Shown in pieces: positions 26,444 through 35,560 of a DNA stretch of 64,000 bases. The position numbers were made by a program, and so were the translations under genes. Numbering within the stretch: the stretch's first letter is position 1; each line of letters opens with the position of its first letter. The stretch lies in NCBI RefSeq assembly GCF_002906855.1, contig NZ_MINI01000038.1, forward strand, positions 186,001 to 250,000. The letters run 5' to 3'. The notes under the pieces are model-generated. The model saw only the letters and a program-made list of their open reading frames with translations, did not search any database and was not told the origin of the DNA. The DNA comes from Pseudomonas putida (GTDB lineage: Bacteria; Pseudomonadota; Gammaproteobacteria; Pseudomonadales; Pseudomonadaceae).

Positions 26444-27334
26444 TTAGTCAGCTCTCAAGGCCAGGATGCGGCGTGCACCGTTTAGCACGATGAGGCCTAC
26501 GAGTGTGCCAATGACCAAATCTGGATAGGAAGAACCTGTCCAAGCAACCAATGCCCCTGCTGCGATTACGCCAATATTCGCGAGCACATCATTCGCTGAA
26601 AAAATCCAACTCGCTTTCATGTGGGCGCCACCTCCGCGGTGACGATGGATCAGAATGAGGCAAATGACGTTGGCAGCCATTGCAGCTAAGCCAAACCCCA
26701 CCATCAACATCGACTCGGGTTCACTGCCGTAAAGGAACCGCCTACCAACCTCTCCAATAACGCCTAGGGCGAGTACGATTTGAAAAAAACCAGCCATGTG
26801 TGCAGCACGCACCTGCAACCGAGCGCTGTGGCCCACGGCGTAGAGAGCCAGGCCATAGACGGCTGCATCGGCGAACATGTCTAGCGAGTCGGCTATGAGC
26901 CCTGCTGAATGAGCTACCAAGCCAGCGATCATTTCAGTCAAAAACATAGCGGCATTGATAGCCAATAAGCTCTTTAGGGTCTTGGCCTCCCTCTTGGCGT
27001 CTAGCTCCTCAGTGGCACAGATGTCAGAAGCGGGCTCTTCGCTGGCCGGGTGTGTATCAATCAGTTGTGCAGCCATTCCAAGCGAGCCCAGCTTTGCAGC
27101 AATCTGATCAACCGACCCGTGATGGAAAACGTGCACCCGCCTGTTCATCAAATCAAAGGACAACGAGTTGAGCCCAGGTAGGTCACTCAGTGCCATTCGA
27201 ATGATCCCTTCTTCGGAAATGCAATCCATCTCAGGCACTGAAAAAGTGCTAACCCAGGTTTCGTCGTTCGAAGGCGCTGCTGCTGCTCCAGCGTTGACTG
27301 AGTCGGGCCCACAGCTGCAAGTACAACCGCTCAT
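26444..27334 (-). CDS. CDF-family cation exporter with N-terminal HMA-like domain
   Basis: This 296-residue protein has a Cys-rich start (SGCTCSCGPD), a heavy-metal-associated-like domain (DCISEEGIIRMALSDLPGLNSL) and six predicted membrane helices with ADSLDMFADAAVYGLALYAVG, which bears the metal-site Asp residues of cation-diffusion facilitators. It lacks a long C-terminal cytoplasmic domain. ATG at 27334 is preferred to 27361 because AGGA lies eight bases before it and the upstream promoter would start transcription at about 27361. A CadR-type promoter lies directly upstream, so Zn/Cd export under CadR control is likely. Confidence 0.82.
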   Translation of the reverse strand: MSGCTCSCGPDSVNAGAAAAPSNDETWVSTFSVPEMDCISEEGIIRMALSDLPGLNSLSFDLMNRRVHVFHHGSVDQIAAKLGSLGMAAQLIDTHPASEEPASDICATEELDAKREAKTLKSLLAINAAMFLTEMIAGLVAHSAGLIADSLDMFADAAVYGLALYAVGHSARLQVRAAHMAGFFQIVLALGVIGEVGRRFLYGSEPESMLMVGFGLAAMAANVICLILIHRHRGGGAHMKASWIFSANDVLANIGVIAAGALVAWTGSSYPDLVIGTLVGLIVLNGARRILALRAD

Positions 27335-27366
27335 GGTTTGCATCCTACTTGAGGTTCTCATAGACG

Positions 27367-27397
27367 ATTACAAACCCTATAGCGGGTAGAGGGTCAA
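27367..27397 (-). promoter_or_regulatory. MerR-type promoter of the CDF exporter
   Basis: On the minus strand TTGACC (27392-27397) and TGTAAT (27367-27372) are separated by exactly 19 bp. The spacer contains a dyad (ACCCT...AGGGT with a TA step in each arm) similar to the cadA operator, which suggests shared CadR regulation. Confidence 0.7.
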
Positions 27398-27408
27398 GCG
27401 CAGCTACG

Positions 27409-27987
27409 CTATCTTTCGTTGAATGGCGCACCTTTGATGCTTCGATAGGTTATGAAGCTTACTGGAGCCTTAGGGGGAAGGCCTTCGTAACCGAAGTCAA
27501 ACCGCCAATACCCCACATCATGCCAAGCACCGAGCTTGAATCCGACCTGTGGAAACGTACCGATGTGCTGGAAGCCGAGTCGCTCGTGCAGCCCGACGCT
27601 GCCTTCATTCGGCAAGGCGATGCCGGCATACGCCGAGCGATATCCCAGACGCTTCAGAACCGGCAGCAGCACGTCATAGAGTTGGCGAGCAATCCCGCTG
27701 CGGCGTTGCCCTTCAGCGACATACACCGTCACATCCACCGCCCACCGGTACGCCGCACGCGCGCGGTGCTGACTGGCGTAGGCATAGCCGACTACTCGTC
27801 CTTCTCGCACAGCCACCAGATACGGGTAGGTTCGCAGCGTCGTGGAGATCCGCTCACGCATTTGCTCCACGCTAGGCACTGCCTCTTCGAATGAGATAGC
27901 CGTGTTGAGCACGATGGGCGCGTAGATGATCTGGATCTCTTCTGCATCCTCTGGTCTGGCGACACGAATATCGATTCCGCTATGCAT
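27409..27987 (-). CDS. arsN1: ArsN1-like GNAT N-acetyltransferase
   Basis: This 192-residue acetyltransferase resembles phosphinothricin/arsinothricin acetyltransferases: [26 protein letters not shown], then the acetyl-CoA loop [18 protein letters not shown] and [20 protein letters not shown]. It overlaps arsO by eight bases and ends the ars operon. Family knowledge predicts detoxification of an organoarsenical antibiotic; the exact substrate is inferred. Confidence 0.78.
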   Translation of the reverse strand: MHSGIDIRVARPEDAEEIQIIYAPIVLNTAISFEEAVPSVEQMRERISTTLRTYPYLVAVREGRVVGYAYASQHRARAAYRWAVDVTVYVAEGQRRSGIARQLYDVLLPVLKRLGYRSAYAGIALPNEGSVGLHERLGFQHIGTFPQVGFKLGAWHDVGYWRFDFGYEGLPPKAPVSFITYRSIKGAPFNER

Positions 27988-29062
27988 CCGGCTGCTCCAA
28001 GCTGTTCAGATGTTCAACTACTTCGTTGACCGTGCTGCGCGCGGTACGGGTGACGCCGATCAACGTCGCCGAGGCCAGGCCGGTCCAGTCGCCATATCCG
28101 ACCAGCCAGAGGCGCGGCTCGCGAATAGAACGCCCCCCATCAACCTCGACCTTTCCGTAGTCATCCAGCACGTCCAGTGCCTTAAGGTGATCCAGCGCCG
28201 GCCGGAATCCAGTACACCAGACCACCGCATCGACCTGGGTTTTCTCACCGTTGGGCCAGACGACCCCATCCGACGTGAATGAGGTGAAAGGCCTTACAGC
28301 ACGAAGGGCCCCGCGCTCGCGAGCCCGGACTACTGAGGGCACCATGACGATATCACCAAGCCCACCGACCTGTGCGTCGATAACACGGCCCTCCTGTTGA
28401 GCCTTGAGGCGCTCGGTAGCCCGTTCGAACAGCACCCGGCCATCCACGTCATCAGGCAGAAACGCCGGTTCCTCCGTGGTTACCCACGTTGCGTCGGCGA
28501 TCTCGGACAGCTCCGCGTAGATTTGCGCCCCCGAGTTGCCACCACCAACGACCAGCACGCGTTTTCCTTGGAAAGCCTCTGGTGACTGGTACTGGGCGGA
28601 GTGAATCTGCTGCCCCTGGAACAGCTTTATCCCCGGATAGGCCGGAACATAGGGGTTGCTCCAGGTCCCCGTTGCGCTGATGACGGCACGAGCCTCCCAG
28701 TCGCGGTCCTTCGAGCGCACACGAAGAGCACGTGCGGTCCGCTCCACCGCCGTGATGCTGACGGGGCGAACGATAGGAAACCCGTAGCGCGCCTCGTACT
28801 GCTCCAGGTAGCTGACCACGTGATCCCTATCAGGATTACCTTCGGTGACTGGCGGCATCGGCCAGCCCGCGATGGAGCTCCAAGCGGAGGGCGAGAACAG
28901 CGTCAGCGAGTCCCAGCCATGGCGCCAAGCCCCGCCCGCAGCCGCTTCGGCATCGAGCAACAGGAACGACAGCTTGGCTCGCTTGAGAAAATAAGCCACC
29001 GTCAGCGCGGACTGCCCGCCGCCAATCACGATGACATCGAGTAGTTCGCCTTCGGTGACCAT
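27980..29062 (-). CDS. arsO: ArsO-like flavin monooxygenase
   Basis: This 360-residue protein has an N-terminal FAD motif ([20 protein letters not shown]) and a second nucleotide motif ([19 protein letters not shown]) for NADPH, as in class B flavin monooxygenases. Its place in an ars operon matches arsO. ATG at 29062 has AGGAG upstream; the open frame extends further only as a shadow. Substrate specificity for arsenicals is inferred. Confidence 0.78.
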   Translation of the reverse strand: MVTEGELLDVIVIGGGQSALTVAYFLKRAKLSFLLLDAEAAAGGAWRHGWDSLTLFSPSAWSSIAGWPMPPVTEGNPDRDHVVSYLEQYEARYGFPIVRPVSITAVERTARALRVRSKDRDWEARAVISATGTWSNPYVPAYPGIKLFQGQQIHSAQYQSPEAFQGKRVLVVGGGNSGAQIYAELSEIADATWVTTEEPAFLPDDVDGRVLFERATERLKAQQEGRVIDAQVGGLGDIVMVPSVVRARERGALRAVRPFTSFTSDGVVWPNGEKTQVDAVVWCTGFRPALDHLKALDVLDDYGKVEVDGGRSIREPRLWLVGYGDWTGLASATLIGVTRTARSTVNEVVEHLNSLEQPDA

Positions 29063-29087
29063 GGTTTCTCCTTTCTGGCTGGAGCGC

Positions 29088-29591
29088 TCAGTCTTCGCCG
29101 AACTGGTTGATGTAGTTGATGTGCGCAGGCTTCTGAATCGCCCGTGGGCGAAGATCCTGCACCCATGCAATCGCCACGCGGCGCGGCATTCCGGACTCGA
29201 TCAGCAGACGGGCAGCGAACAGCCCGGTGCGGCCGGAGCCGCCCTTGCAGTGGATGGCCAGGGCCTTGTTGGATGCGAGCAAAGCGTTCAACTGGTGGCG
29301 GATCTCTCCCAGCCCGACCTCGAAGTTTTTATCCGGAGCATGATCATCCTTGATCGGCAGTTGGTACCACTCCAACCCATGCTGCTTGGCCGCGACGCCA
29401 AGCTGGGCAACTCCGTTTTCCTGAAGCTCTGCGTCCGACATCAGCGTAACCAGCGCCACGGCACCGGCCTTCTTGAGCGTATCCAGGCTTTCAGCGAGAC
29501 CGCTGGTCTGGGTGCCCGGACAAGGCGTAAAAATCAGCACACCCGGAGCATGGGGCAACGATTTCAATGAGTAAGGATGCGACATGCTCAT
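29088..29591 (-). CDS. Dual-specificity/tyrosine phosphatase-like protein in the ars operon
   Basis: This 167-residue protein has the phosphatase loop [10 protein letters not shown] (Cys-x5-Arg) near residue 113 and an upstream general-acid region PIKDDHAPD. It is not an arsenate reductase of the low-molecular-weight type, which is present separately. It lies 4 bp after arsH and 25 bp before arsO, so it is operonic. Its arsenic role is unknown. Confidence 0.75.
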   Translation of the reverse strand: MSMSHPYSLKSLPHAPGVLIFTPCPGTQTSGLAESLDTLKKAGAVALVTLMSDAELQENGVAQLGVAAKQHGLEWYQLPIKDDHAPDKNFEVGLGEIRHQLNALLASNKALAIHCKGGSGRTGLFAARLLIESGMPRRVAIAWVQDLRPRAIQKPAHINYINQFGED

Positions 29592-29595
29592 GACC

Positions 29596-30309
29596 TCAGA
29601 TAGACCGAATATTGACTCGCTTGGATAGTTCTTCCGCCGACTCTTTGCGCTCGGAGTAGCGGTCTACCAAATAATCCTGGCGATCACGCAGCAGGAGCGT
29701 GAACTTGGTCAGTTCCTCCATCACGTCGACCAGTCGATCGTAGAAAGAAGACGGCTTCATGCGCCCGGCTTCATCGAACTCCAGGAAGGCTTTCGGCACC
29801 GACGACTGGTTCGGGATGGTAAACATACGCATCCAGCGGCCAAGCACGCGCAATTGGTTCACCACGTTAAAAGACTGCGAGCCTCCACACACCTGCATCA
29901 CGGCGAGGGTCTTGCCCTGGGTTGGGCGAACGGCGCCCATGGCCAGCGGTACCCAATCGATCTGCGCCTTGAAGACAGCACTCATTGAGCCGTGACGCTC
30001 GGGCGAGCACCACACCTGGCCTTCGGACCACTGCATCAGCTCGCGGAGTTCCAGCACCTTCTCGTGGGTGTCCGGAGCGTCATCCGGCAGTGGCAGGCCG
30101 GAAGGGTCGAAAATACGGGTTTCGGCGCCGAACTCTTCCAGCAGGCGCGCAGCTTCCTGAACCATCAAGCGGCTGAATGAGCGTTCGCGGGTCGATCCGT
30201 ACAGCAGCAGGATGCGCGGTTTGTGTGTGGAAGGATCCTTCGGCGCCAGCCGCTCCAGCGACGGCAGATCAATCAGTTCTGGTTGGACATTTGGCAGGTG
30301 GTCGTTCAT
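29596..30309 (-). CDS. arsH: ArsH NADPH:FMN oxidoreductase
   Basis: This 237-residue flavodoxin-like protein contains [20 protein letters not shown], the FMN-phosphate loop, and [19 protein letters not shown], both characteristic of ArsH, which oxidises trivalent organoarsenicals. ATG at 30309 is preferred to 30321 because GGAG sits seven bases before it. It follows arsC by 23 bp. Confidence 0.9.
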   Translation of the reverse strand: MNDHLPNVQPELIDLPSLERLAPKDPSTHKPRILLLYGSTRERSFSRLMVQEAARLLEEFGAETRIFDPSGLPLPDDAPDTHEKVLELRELMQWSEGQVWCSPERHGSMSAVFKAQIDWVPLAMGAVRPTQGKTLAVMQVCGGSQSFNVVNQLRVLGRWMRMFTIPNQSSVPKAFLEFDEAGRMKPSSFYDRLVDVMEELTKFTLLLRDRQDYLVDRYSERKESAEELSKRVNIRSI

Positions 30310-30332
30310 TTCGGTCTCCATTGATCCAGGGC

Positions 30333-30803
30333 CTACAGCGCGCCGATGCGGGCAAGTTCGGCTTTCAGTTGGTCCTGGCTCAGTTGCGAGAGAGGCAGCG
30401 CAATGAAGGCGCGCACGCGCTCATCGATCTTCGCAAGTGTGGTTTGGAAGGCTTCTTCGATTTCTGCCTCACTCCCGGTGACCGCCGAAGGGTCGGCCAA
30501 GCCCCAGTGGGCTTTGAGCGATGGACCGAAGAAGATCGGGCAAGCTTCGCCGGCAGCGCGGTCGCACACGGTGACAACGATGTCGGGGGGAGAACTTTCG
30601 AAGGCGTCCGAGGCCTTGCTTGAAAGACCAGCGGTGGGGATACCGGCGGCTTCCAAGGTTTTCAGTGCCCGCTCATTGACCTTGCCGCTTGGGAAGCTGC
30701 CAGAACTCACAGCTTCCATACCCTCGGGGGCCAGGTGATTGAACAGCGCCTCGGACAGGATGCTGCGGCAGCTGTTGTGGGTGCACATGAACAAGACTTT
30801 CAT
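30333..30803 (-). CDS. arsC: Arsenate reductase, LMW-phosphatase type
   Basis: This 156-residue protein starts [14 protein letters not shown], the P-loop Cys-x5-Arg nucleophile of thioredoxin-type arsenate reductases, and has further cysteines in [15 protein letters not shown]. The longer open frame to 30947 lies inside arsB and is dismissed. It is 14 bp after arsB. Confidence 0.9.
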   Translation of the reverse strand: MKVLFMCTHNSCRSILSEALFNHLAPEGMEAVSSGSFPSGKVNERALKTLEAAGIPTAGLSSKASDAFESSPPDIVVTVCDRAAGEACPIFFGPSLKAHWGLADPSAVTGSEAEIEEAFQTTLAKIDERVRAFIALPLSQLSQDQLKAELARIGAL

Positions 30804-30817
30804 CAGGTATCTCCGGT

Positions 30818-32101
30818 TCAAAAGCTCAGGCGGATGGCCAATGCGGCCAAGGTGGCAAGCAGGATCGGCAGCGTCAGAACGATGCCGGTGCGGAAGTAGT
30901 AACCCCAGGTGATGACGATGTTCTTGCGGGCCAGCACGTGCAGCCACAGCAAGGTGGCCAGGCTGCCGATTGGGGTGATTTTCGGACCAAGGTCACAGCC
31001 GATGACGTTGGCGTAGATCATGGCCTCGCGCACGATGCCGGTGGCCTCGGCGGAATGGATCGACAGGGCGCCTACCAGCACAGTGGGCATGTTGTTCATG
31101 ACCGACGACAGGCCAGCGGCGAGCAGCCCCGTCCCGAGGGATGCGCCCCAGATCCCGTAGCCGGCGAAAACATTGAGGATCTGCGTCAGGTAGTCGGTGA
31201 GGCCGGCGTTACGCAGGCCATAGACCACGAGGTACATGCCAAGCGAGAACACCACGACCTGCCAAGGCGCGTCCTTGAGCACCTTGCGGGTAGAAATCAC
31301 GTGCCCGCGCGCGGCGATCAGGTAGAGGATCAGCGCACAGGCAGCAGCGATGGCGCTGATCGGAACGCCCAGCGGCTCGATGGCGAAGAAGCCGACCAGC
31401 AACAGCGCAAGCACCCACCAGCCGGCAACGAACGTCGCCTTGTCGCGGATAGCGGCCTCGGGAGCCTTCAGTTGGTCGAGTTCATAGGTACGCGGCAGGT
31501 CCTTGCGGAAGAACCACAGCAGCATTCCAAGAGTGGCGGCGATGCTGACCAGGTTCACCGGCACCATGACCGAGGCGTACTCGCTGAAGCCAATGCCAAA
31601 GTAGTCGGCGGAAACGATGTTCACCAGGTTGGACACCACCAGCGGCAAGCTCGCGGTATCGGCGATGAAGCCCGCCGCCATGACGAATGCCAGCGTCGCC
31701 GCCGGGGAGAAGCGCAGGGCCAGCAGCATGGCGATGACGATCGGGGTCAGGATCAGTGCCGCACCGTCGTTAGCGAACAGCGCCGAGACGGCGGCGCCCA
31801 GCAGGATGATGAAGGCGAACAGCTTGCGGCTGCTGCCATTGCCCCAGCGGGCCACGTGCAATGCCGCCCACTCGAAGAACCCCGCCTCATCCAGCAGCAG
31901 GCTGATGATGATGACGGCAATGAAAGTGGCGGTAGCGTTCCAAACGATCTGCCAGACCACGGGGATATCGGACAGGCTCACGACGCCCGCCAGCAGCGCC
32001 ACGACGGCCCCCAGTGCGGCGCTCCAGCCCACGCCCAGGCCTTTGGGCTGCCAGATGACGAAAACGATCGTCACCAGGAAAATCAAAAATGCGATCAGCA
32101 T
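30818..32101 (-). CDS. arsB: ArsB arsenite efflux carrier
   Basis: This 427-residue integral membrane protein has about 12 hydrophobic segments and typical ArsB stretches: [35 protein letters not shown] and [20 protein letters not shown] near the end. It extrudes arsenite/antimonite using the proton gradient. It follows arsR by 29 bp and is the second gene of the operon. Confidence 0.93.
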   Translation of the reverse strand: MLIAFLIFLVTIVFVIWQPKGLGVGWSAALGAVVALLAGVVSLSDIPVVWQIVWNATATFIAVIIISLLLDEAGFFEWAALHVARWGNGSSRKLFAFIILLGAAVSALFANDGAALILTPIVIAMLLALRFSPAATLAFVMAAGFIADTASLPLVVSNLVNIVSADYFGIGFSEYASVMVPVNLVSIAATLGMLLWFFRKDLPRTYELDQLKAPEAAIRDKATFVAGWWVLALLLVGFFAIEPLGVPISAIAAACALILYLIAARGHVISTRKVLKDAPWQVVVFSLGMYLVVYGLRNAGLTDYLTQILNVFAGYGIWGASLGTGLLAAGLSSVMNNMPTVLVGALSIHSAEATGIVREAMIYANVIGCDLGPKITPIGSLATLLWLHVLARKNIVITWGYYFRTGIVLTLPILLATLAALAIRLSF

Positions 32102-32130
32102 GACTACAACTCAATCAGTGAAGGGAAGTC

Positions 32131-32487
32131 TCAAGCACAAGCAACAGGGCTCTGCGGCCGCTCGCCCATTTCGGCAAGGCGCAATGCATCGGGGCTCAAC
32201 CATTCCTGGTTGGCATCGACCACTCCCTTCAGCATCGCGTCAACCCACTGCGGCAGTTCGGGGTGCAGTCGGTAGTACACCCACTGACCCTTGCGGCGAT
32301 CCATCAGGATTCCAGCCTCGCGCAACTGGGCCAGATGCCGGGAGATCTTCGGCTGGCTCAACTCCAGCGCGTGGGTAAGTTCGCAGACACAGAGTTCGCC
32401 TTCACGGGCGATCAGCAGGGTCATACGGGCCCGGGTGTCATCAGCCAGGCATTTGAAAACGATGGGGGGAGTTAGTGTTTCCCGCAT
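32131..32487 (-). CDS. arsR: ArsR arsenite-responsive repressor
   Basis: This 118-residue winged-helix repressor has a metal motif ELCVCELTHAL (Cys-x-Cys) at the start of the recognition helix and LSQPKISRHLAQLREAGIL, the classic ArsR DNA-binding segment. It heads the seven-gene ars operon on the minus strand and is divergent from arsN2. The AT-rich dyad at 32530-32556 is the likely operator. Confidence 0.92.
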   Translation of the reverse strand: MRETLTPPIVFKCLADDTRARMTLLIAREGELCVCELTHALELSQPKISRHLAQLREAGILMDRRKGQWVYYRLHPELPQWVDAMLKGVVDANQEWLSPDALRLAEMGERPQSPVACA

Positions 32488-32529
32488 GGGACCTCCTGGG
32501 GAATGCGTGTACGGCCAATATCTGGAAAT

Positions 32530-32556
32530 ACGAATATATGACTATTCGAATATGCG
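32530..32556. promoter_or_regulatory. Probable ArsR operator
   Basis: Two copies of CGAATAT (from 32531 and 32547), each with A/T flanks, form a partly symmetric AT-rich site (ACGAATATATGAC...ATTCGAATATG) 43-69 bp before arsR. It stands out from the GC-rich surroundings and fits the AT-rich dyads bound by ArsR. Confidence 0.55.
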
Positions 32557-32664
32557 GTAAAGCAGATATTTACAATCGCCTCGCGTTACGGGACGTCATA
32601 AAACTGGAAAAAGCCCGCGCTCTGGGTCCTATACTGGGCGTCGATACCACCCCCAGAGTCGCCA

Positions 32665-33159
32665 ATGAACCAGTCTGATATCTCTGTCCGATTGCTTGGT
32701 ACCGATCAAATCCTAGGCCTAGCTGCGCATCTGACTGCTGCGGGCTTGCCGACCCAAGACCTTTTGCAGCCCGGTCGAATGTTCTATTCCTTTCACCGGG
32801 GAGAAACGGAGCTGGGATACGGGGGCATTGAAGGAAGCGGTCGGACTCGTCTTATTCGCTCACTGGTTGTCGTACCGGCCCAGCGAAAGTCAGGGATCGG
32901 TACGCTGCTGCTCAGAGCACTTGAGCGAATAGCGGGAGCTGACGGAGCCCAAAGCCTTCATCTGCTGACCACCACAGCACCCGACTTCTTCGAGGCTCGG
33001 GGATATGAGCAGAGAAACCGATCCCAAGCCCCAAAGGAAATTTCCAGTTCGGAGGAATTCAACAGCCTCTGCCCGACGTCTGCGGTTTATATGGTGAAGG
33101 AGCTTGGCGACATGAACTCGGTGTCACCTCAGGGAACTCGCCTCCACGAACTTCACTGA
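32665..33159 (+). CDS. arsN2: ArsN2-like GNAT acetyltransferase
   Basis: This 164-residue acetyltransferase has a GNAT core with IRSLVVVPAQRKSGIGTLLLRALE and LHLLTTTAPDFFEARGYEQRNR, the signature of the arsenic-linked ArsN2 family. It is divergent from arsR, with a -10-like TATACT at 32630. It is a second acetyltransferase in the same locus, from a different subfamily than arsN1. Confidence 0.75.
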   Translation: MNQSDISVRLLGTDQILGLAAHLTAAGLPTQDLLQPGRMFYSFHRGETELGYGGIEGSGRTRLIRSLVVVPAQRKSGIGTLLLRALERIAGADGAQSLHLLTTTAPDFFEARGYEQRNRSQAPKEISSSEEFNSLCPTSAVYMVKELGDMNSVSPQGTRLHELH

Positions 33160-33489
33160 GTCCTGCGGCGCCCGGAAGATGGCGAGCCCTGGGTTGACCC
33201 GTCATGATTGAGCGACTTCATGAGTGAGGATACAGGCGTATCCTTGGACGGTTTTAAACCTGCCTGGTAGCGGAAAACAGTCAGTCTGGTTGGCGCGTCT
33301 GCGCTCGGAAAAGCAGCAACCCCTCCAGATGTAGCTCAGAGAAATCCATGCCCAACCCAACGATTTGTAGGGGCCTCCCAGCCAGGTGCGCTCGCACCGG
33401 TTACCACGCCCCTAAAAGATACCATCATAATTTTTTTGGGGTTTTAGCACGGGGTCCTTCCTGTAATTTTTCTCTGGCTGAACCTTGGC
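33160..33489. other. Non-coding tail of the island cargo
   Basis: About 330 bases between arsN2 and the transposon end. Only short, unconvincing frames occur. The last ~80 bases are AT-rich with a T7 run (33431-33437). No repeat or gene recognised. Confidence 0.4.
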
Positions 33490-33656
33490 TGTGACAACCT
33501 TTATTGTTGTGACAACCTTTATTAAACGAAAAAGCCCGAGAAATTTTGAAAAATTATGCTTTGTGACAACCTTTATTTTTGCTTCCCTAGAAGCAGCCTC
33601 CTCGCTAGGCCGCGAAATGCAAGAGACTTTGTGACAAAGTTTATTAATCGGCAACA
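33490..33656 (-). mobile_element. Right terminus of the Tn7-like island with four TnsB-like sites
   Basis: Three exact 16-base repeats TGTGACAACCTTTATT lie at 33490-33505, 33508-33523 and 33562-33577; a variant with AG for CC is at 33630-33645. On the minus strand they read AATAAAGGTTGTCACA, like the TnsB-site core of Tn7 (GACAATAAAG). From 33656 inward the minus strand reads TGTTGCCGATTAATAAACTT, which agrees with the Tn7 left terminus TGTGGGCGGACAATAAAGTC at about two thirds of positions, including terminal TGT. The element would thus end at 33656 and CGTTG (33657-33661) would be the 5-bp target duplication. The opposite end lies left of the window. Confidence 0.72.
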
Positions 33657-33659
33657 CGT

Positions 33660-33703
33660 TGGTTTCCGACAATAAAAGCGGTACCGCGACAATAAAAGCT
33701 GTC
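33660..33703 (+). mobile_element. Two oppositely oriented TnsB-like sites abutting the island end
   Basis: CGACAATAAAAGC occurs at 33667-33679 and 33687-33699, a 20-bp period. The second continues as GCTGTCATG and matches the inverse of the island-end repeat at most positions. They point the other way from the four sites at 33490-33645 and start only a few bases after the proposed terminus. They may be the end of a second, older Tn7-like element inserted at the same spot. Confidence 0.55.
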
Positions 33704-33706
33704 ATG

Positions 33707-33743
33707 CGCGACTGCGGCCTCCCATAGGGGCCGCGGTCGCGTG
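33707..33743. terminator. Strong GC-rich inverted repeat after the island
   Basis: CGCGACTGCGGCC and GGCCGCGGTCGCG pair with one mismatch around a 9-nt loop. There is no T tract. It may be the transcription terminator of the gene that served as attachment site, which would place that gene's 3' end at the far side of the island. Confidence 0.5.
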
Positions 33744-33783
33744 GGTCGGCGCGACACAGTTACGTTATCCAAGCAGTCTCAGC

Positions 33784-34089
33784 ATGCTCTCCATACCGCG
33801 TTTGCAAATTCAGCCTGAAGAGTCAATTCGCTCGTATCTGGAACGTTCTTTGTTCCTCTGCTGGGAGTCTCATGCTGTCGACGACATCCGTAAATTTCAA
33901 AATAAGGTACGCCTGGGAACAGGAACATGGTGTACATGTGCCGATCCTCCGGCCAGGGTGAGATGGCCAAAGCCGGAATTGACTTATGACTGTCCTGACT
34001 TCGTATTTAGTGCTGGTGATCGCCAAGTTGACGAATACGGGCGAAAAAAAGCGTCTGCTCAGTCCCAGAGCCCCGCTCTACTAAATTGA
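33784..34089 (+). pseudogene. Truncated TniQ-like N-terminal fragment
   Basis: A 101-codon frame whose first ~35 residues read like a TniQ start (LSIPRLQIQPEESIRSYLERSLFL). The rest has no zinc finger and runs into the IS3-family remnant after about 34060. It is most likely what is left of a TniQ gene cut by an insertion sequence, in line with an older Tn7-like element here. Confidence 0.4.
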
Positions 34090-34660
34090 CTGCCTTGGTC
34101 TGAATGAATCATCACTTGCTGCTGTGGCTTGCGGCGCCACACGGCCATCAACATCGCGTCAATCGCCAGGTCGCGGCACATCCTGGGCTTCATTGACCAG
34201 CCAATCACTTGGCGGGAAAACAGATCTAGCACTACCGCCAGGTACAGCCATCCTTCATAGGTGCAAATGTATGTGATGTCTGTCACCCAGACCTTGCTCG
34301 GCTCACTGACCTTGAACTGGCGCGCAAGGTGGTTTGGCGAGGCTACGGTTGGCTTTCCGCCATAAAATCCTGGGCGCCGCCGATAGCCCGTTTGCGAGCG
34401 CAGCCCCTCTGCCTGCAGCAAGCGCCCCACCCGATTTCGCCCGCAGGTTTCTCCCAGTTCACGCAGGTCATCGTGAATTTTGCGACAGGCGTACACACCA
34501 CCACTTTCCAGCCAAGCTTGCTTGATCAAGCCAAGTAGCCGTTGGTCTTCTTAGGCTCGGGCAGACCGAGGCTCGGCCAGCCAGGCGTAGTAGCCGCTGG
34601 GATGCACCTTGAAGGTTTGGCAAAGGCGACGTCGGTACTGAGAAGGCTATGTGAAGGGCG
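34059..34660 (-). pseudogene. Broken IS3-family transposase (OrfB)
   Basis: The minus strand encodes the middle of an IS3 OrfB: RKIHDDLRELGETCGRNRVGR, then the DDE-core start VWVTDITYICTYEGWLYLAVV and IHSDQGSQFS. In the same frame upstream, TFKVHPSGYYAWLAEPRSARA is readable but an in-frame TAA (34551-34553) separates it from the rest, and a further stop occurs near 34650. The C-terminal Glu region after SQFS is missing. No inverted repeats were identified. Confidence 0.8.
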
Positions 34661-34772
34661 GCTCTGCTGTCGGTATCGTGATGACGTCGAGGTGGGCGCA
34701 CGCTATGCTTTATCAATTTTGCTAATGCCTAATATAAGTATGTGATAGGCAATACGACGGAGGACCGCCAGG

Positions 34773-35276
34773 ATGGCCAAATCGAGCCAGAAAAGCATGC
34801 GAGATCTGCTGCTGCAGCAGTATGACAAAGAGATCGGAGCGTCCTACGACAAGCAGTTCATGGAGTTTATGAGCTATCTGTCGCGCGGCGGGGACAACCC
34901 GAAAGCAATCTGCGGTCGTTGTGGGGCTGAATGCGGTGCAGCCCACAAGCGCGCCAAGCGTGGGCTTGTGATTGCTGCCTTGGAGCGTGAAAAGGAAGCG
35001 GGCATGGACATAACGCCCACTGTCGCTGGCCACGTATTCGAACGCCTGATCGGACGGGGAATGGATGACCGTGCCGCGTCTGCTCACTTCGCGACACCAG
35101 GTCGAACAGCAGCGAACAAGTCGACGCTCACCGCTGAAGACTTTGCCGAGCTGGAAGCGCGTCTCGCCGGTGAGGTGGTAGAGCTGATGGATAAGATGGA
35201 GGAAATCAGGGAGCGCCATCGGGACATTTATCGGGACCGAGTAAAGGCCGCCACGGCAGAGCTTGTCACGTCTTAA
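34773..35276 (+). CDS. Unrecognised 167-residue protein
   Basis: A complete frame after a GGAGG element. The product starts MAKSSQKSMRDLLLQQYDKE, contains CGRCGAECGAAHKRAKRG (three Cys residues, a possible metal or redox site) and ends in a charged helix (ELEARLAGEVVELMDKMEEIRERHRD) that could form a coiled coil. No family is recognised. It lies between the broken IS and argP, so it is probably part of the accessory junction. Confidence 0.55.
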   Translation: MAKSSQKSMRDLLLQQYDKEIGASYDKQFMEFMSYLSRGGDNPKAICGRCGAECGAAHKRAKRGLVIAALEREKEAGMDITPTVAGHVFERLIGRGMDDRAASAHFATPGRTAANKSTLTAEDFAELEARLAGEVVELMDKMEEIRERHRDIYRDRVKAATAELVTS

Positions 35277-35513
35277 CAGTAGGCTGGCACTGCATCTTTG
35301 AAATTGCTTTCCACTCGCCTACAAGGGCACGCTCTCGGCCTTGAGCTGCCGCAGCACAAAGCTGGACACGGAGTGGCGAAACACCTCATGGGATATACGT
35401 GAGTGAGATGCCGTATTCGCCATAAGTTGTGGATATGTCAATGTATATACCCATATTTTCAGCTATCTCCGCGCGCATTGACAGGATATGGGTAACTCCC
35501 GATCATTCCACCG

Positions 35514-35534
35514 AAACCCGTCAAGAGCGGGTTT
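35514..35534 (+). terminator. Terminator-like hairpin 27 bp before argP
   Basis: AAACCCG/CGGGTTT with a 7-nt loop, followed by a T-rich stretch. So close to the argP start it is either the terminator of a displaced upstream gene or an attenuator in the argP leader. A 9-bp inverted repeat (TACCCATAT/ATATGGGTA, 35448-35494) lies just upstream. Confidence 0.5.
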
Positions 35535-35560
35535 TCGTGTTTCTGTACCCAGGAAAAACC

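Noticed and set aside
30938..32275. 445-codon plus-strand frame across arsB/arsR
   Set aside because: Antisense shadow of a GC-rich gene; Gln/His/Asp-rich product without recognisable domain.
35320..35425. Possible integrase C-terminus in the stretch before argP
   Set aside because: Neither strand gives the conserved tyrosine-recombinase motifs.
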